Below, in pieces: positions 5,261 to 6,280 of a stretch of DNA of 6,280 nucleotides; within the stretch, counting starts at the first letter, position 1, and every line of letters starts with the position of its first letter. The DNA is from Propionibacteriaceae bacterium UBA4569 (GTDB taxonomy: Bacteria > Actinomycetota > Actinomycetes > Propionibacteriales > Propionibacteriaceae): NCBI GenBank assembly GCA_002387005.1, contig DGKN01000242.1, positions 28,019 through 34,298 of the forward strand, in the 5' to 3' direction. The notes beneath the pieces were generated by a model. The model was not told where the DNA came from, did no database searches, and saw nothing but the letters and a program-made list of their open reading frames with translations. Made by a program: the position numbers and the translations under genes.

Positions 5261-6280
5261 ATGTGTGATGGTTTGATCGCCAGTGGTGCTCAAGATGGCA
5301 CCCTGCTTGCCGCGACCACGCGGCTGCTGGAGTTGCTCGGCGAGGCACCCGCTACCGCGCTGACCGACGAGCAGCTGGATCGCGCCTTGGGCATCGTCCT
5401 GGCTTCCGCCGCCGGCGACGCCCTCGGTGCCGGTTACGAGTTCAAACCCGGCTGGGAAGGTGATCCCGACCCGGCCATGATCGGCGGCGGGCTGGGCAAC
5501 TTCAAACCCGACGAGTGGACCGACGACACCACGATGGCGTGGGCGATCCTGGAGCCGGCATCCCGGGGGCTGGACCTGCGGACGTCCGAGGGACTCACGG
5601 CCGTGGCGCGGAACTTCATCACCTGGGCGCGCAGCGGGCCGGCCGACATCGGGGTGCAGACCAGCAGGTTGTTGTCAGGGCTGGGGGCGGACACTCCTTG
5701 CGACGTCTTGTTGGAACGGTCGCGGGCATTGCACGAACAGTCTGGGCGCACGGCCGGGAACGGGTCCCTGATGCGGACCGGGGTGGTCGCGCTCCCCTAC
5801 GTGCATAACGAGGACGCGCTGGCCGACGCGGCAGCGGCGGGGGCGCGGTTGACGCACTGGGACGAGCTGAACGTCGAGGCGTGCGTGCTGTGGTGCTGCG
5901 CGATCCGAAAGGCGGTGCTGGACGCGGAGTTGGACGTCCGGACTGGGCTGGGACGGCTCTCACCGGAGCGCCGGGACTACTGGGAGGCACGGATCAACGA
6001 GGCGGAAACCCAACCTCCGAGCGCCTTCGAGCACGGCAACGGGTTCGTGGTGACGGCCCTGCAGGCGGCGTGGGCGGCGATCGTCCAGACGCCGGTCCCC
6101 GAGGACGATCCGTCGCGGCACCTCGCGGATGCGTTGGCCGCTGCCGTCCAGATCGGGCAGGGCACCGACACTGTCGCCTGCATCGCGGGACAGCTCCTGA
6201 GCGCGCGGTGGGGTACGTCCGCGGTCCCGGACGAGTGGCAGACGGTCCTCCACGGGTATCCGGGGATCGGCGGGGGCGAC
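5261..6280 (+). CDS. ADP-ribosylglycohydrolase family (DraG/ARH-like), 3' end beyond the window
   Basis: 340 codons are open to the right edge. From residue 1 at the ATG 5261 there is first the tail of the DUF6508-like part. Then come LTDEQLDRALGIVLASAAGDALGAGYEF (GD at residues 52-53, E60), EWTDDTTMA (T87-D-D), GPADIGVQT, AGNGSLMRTG (N167), THWDE, EACVLWCCAIR, NGFVVTALQAAW and GQGTDTVACIAGQLLSARWG near the end. These are the ordered motifs of ADP-ribosylglycohydrolases, which use two metal ions to remove ADP-ribose from proteins or nucleic acids. The last motif is normally G-x-DTDT; residue 301 is Gly (GGC at 6161-6163) in place of the first Asp, a metal ligand. The ATG at 5261 is only the first in-frame start after TAG 5144 and has no ribosome site, so this is probably the 3' part of a broken fusion gene and may be inactive. 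Confidence 0.85.
   Translation, partial: MCDGLIASGAQDGTLLAATTRLLELLGEAPATALTDEQLDRALGIVLASAAGDALGAGYEFKPGWEGDPDPAMIGGGLGNFKPDEWTDDTTMAWAILEPASRGLDLRTSEGLTAVARNFITWARSGPADIGVQTSRLLSGLGADTPCDVLLERSRALHEQSGRTAGNGSLMRTGVVALPYVHNEDALADAAAAGARLTHWDELNVEACVLWCCAIRKAVLDAELDVRTGLGRLSPERRDYWEARINEAETQPPSAFEHGNGFVVTALQAAWAAIVQTPVPEDDPSRHLADALAAAVQIGQGTDTVACIAGQLLSARWGTSAVPDEWQTVLHGYPGIGGGD

Noticed and set aside
4915..5268. 117-codon frame as a gene of its own
   Set aside because: Only its middle (about 5018-5167) resembles the family; its beginning and end do not, and the ribosome site favours ATG 4941. It is a segment of a frameshifted gene.
5619..6253. Overlapping minus-strand open frames of 97-123 codons
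   Set aside because: They are antisense to the well-supported ADP-ribosylglycohydrolase and are Pro/Arg/Ser-rich shadow readings.
1..6280. tRNA, CRISPR array, transposase, integrase or attachment site
   Set aside because: I looked for these as island markers and saw no cloverleaf, spaced repeats, transposase motifs or tRNA-end duplication in the window.

Overview
The window looks like a piece of an actinobacterial chromosome or genomic island. Most of it is GC-rich (for example 44 of 60 bases G+C at 5581-5640). GTG starts occur, codon third positions are mostly G or C, and the recognisable proteins resemble actinobacterial families. I cannot name the genus. No tRNA, rRNA, CRISPR array, transposase or integrase was seen.

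Left part, 1-3067. A gene running leftward off the edge encodes the N-terminus of a NERD (nuclease-related domain) protein. Across a 110-bp divergent gap, a two-gene operon runs rightward. Its first gene encodes a protein of the 8-oxoguanine DNA glycosylase (OGG) fold type. Two bases after its stop begins a single-chain GmrSD-type protein with an N-terminal DUF262 domain and a C-terminal DUF1524 HNH-like nuclease domain. Both look intact. This pair is the best candidate for an undescribed anti-phage system: a base-removal enzyme co-transcribed with a modification-dependent nuclease.

Middle, 3068-3862. Twenty bases after the GmrSD stop lies the wreck of a type I restriction-modification operon. 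The first ~57 codons of hsdM, with a TAG stop and a one-base deletion, are joined directly to the last ~200 codons of hsdR, which carry another one-base frameshift. The rest of hsdM, any hsdS, and the motor and nuclease parts of hsdR are gone.

Right part, 3863-6280. A less GC-rich gene for a membrane-anchored DUF4352 protein ends at a perfect 14-bp-stem terminator. After it comes a reading frame resembling DUF6508, broken by two +1 shifts, one of them caused by an exact 13-bp tandem duplication. This runs in frame into an ADP-ribosylglycohydrolase (DraG/ARH family) that leaves the right edge and has lost one metal-binding aspartate.

Overall this reads as a defence or accessory island in which one module (OGG-like plus GmrSD-like) is intact and two others (type I R-M and the DUF6508/ARH gene) are decaying. 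Two starts, 432 and 3088, have a TANNNT -10 hexamer at exactly the distance expected for leaderless transcription.
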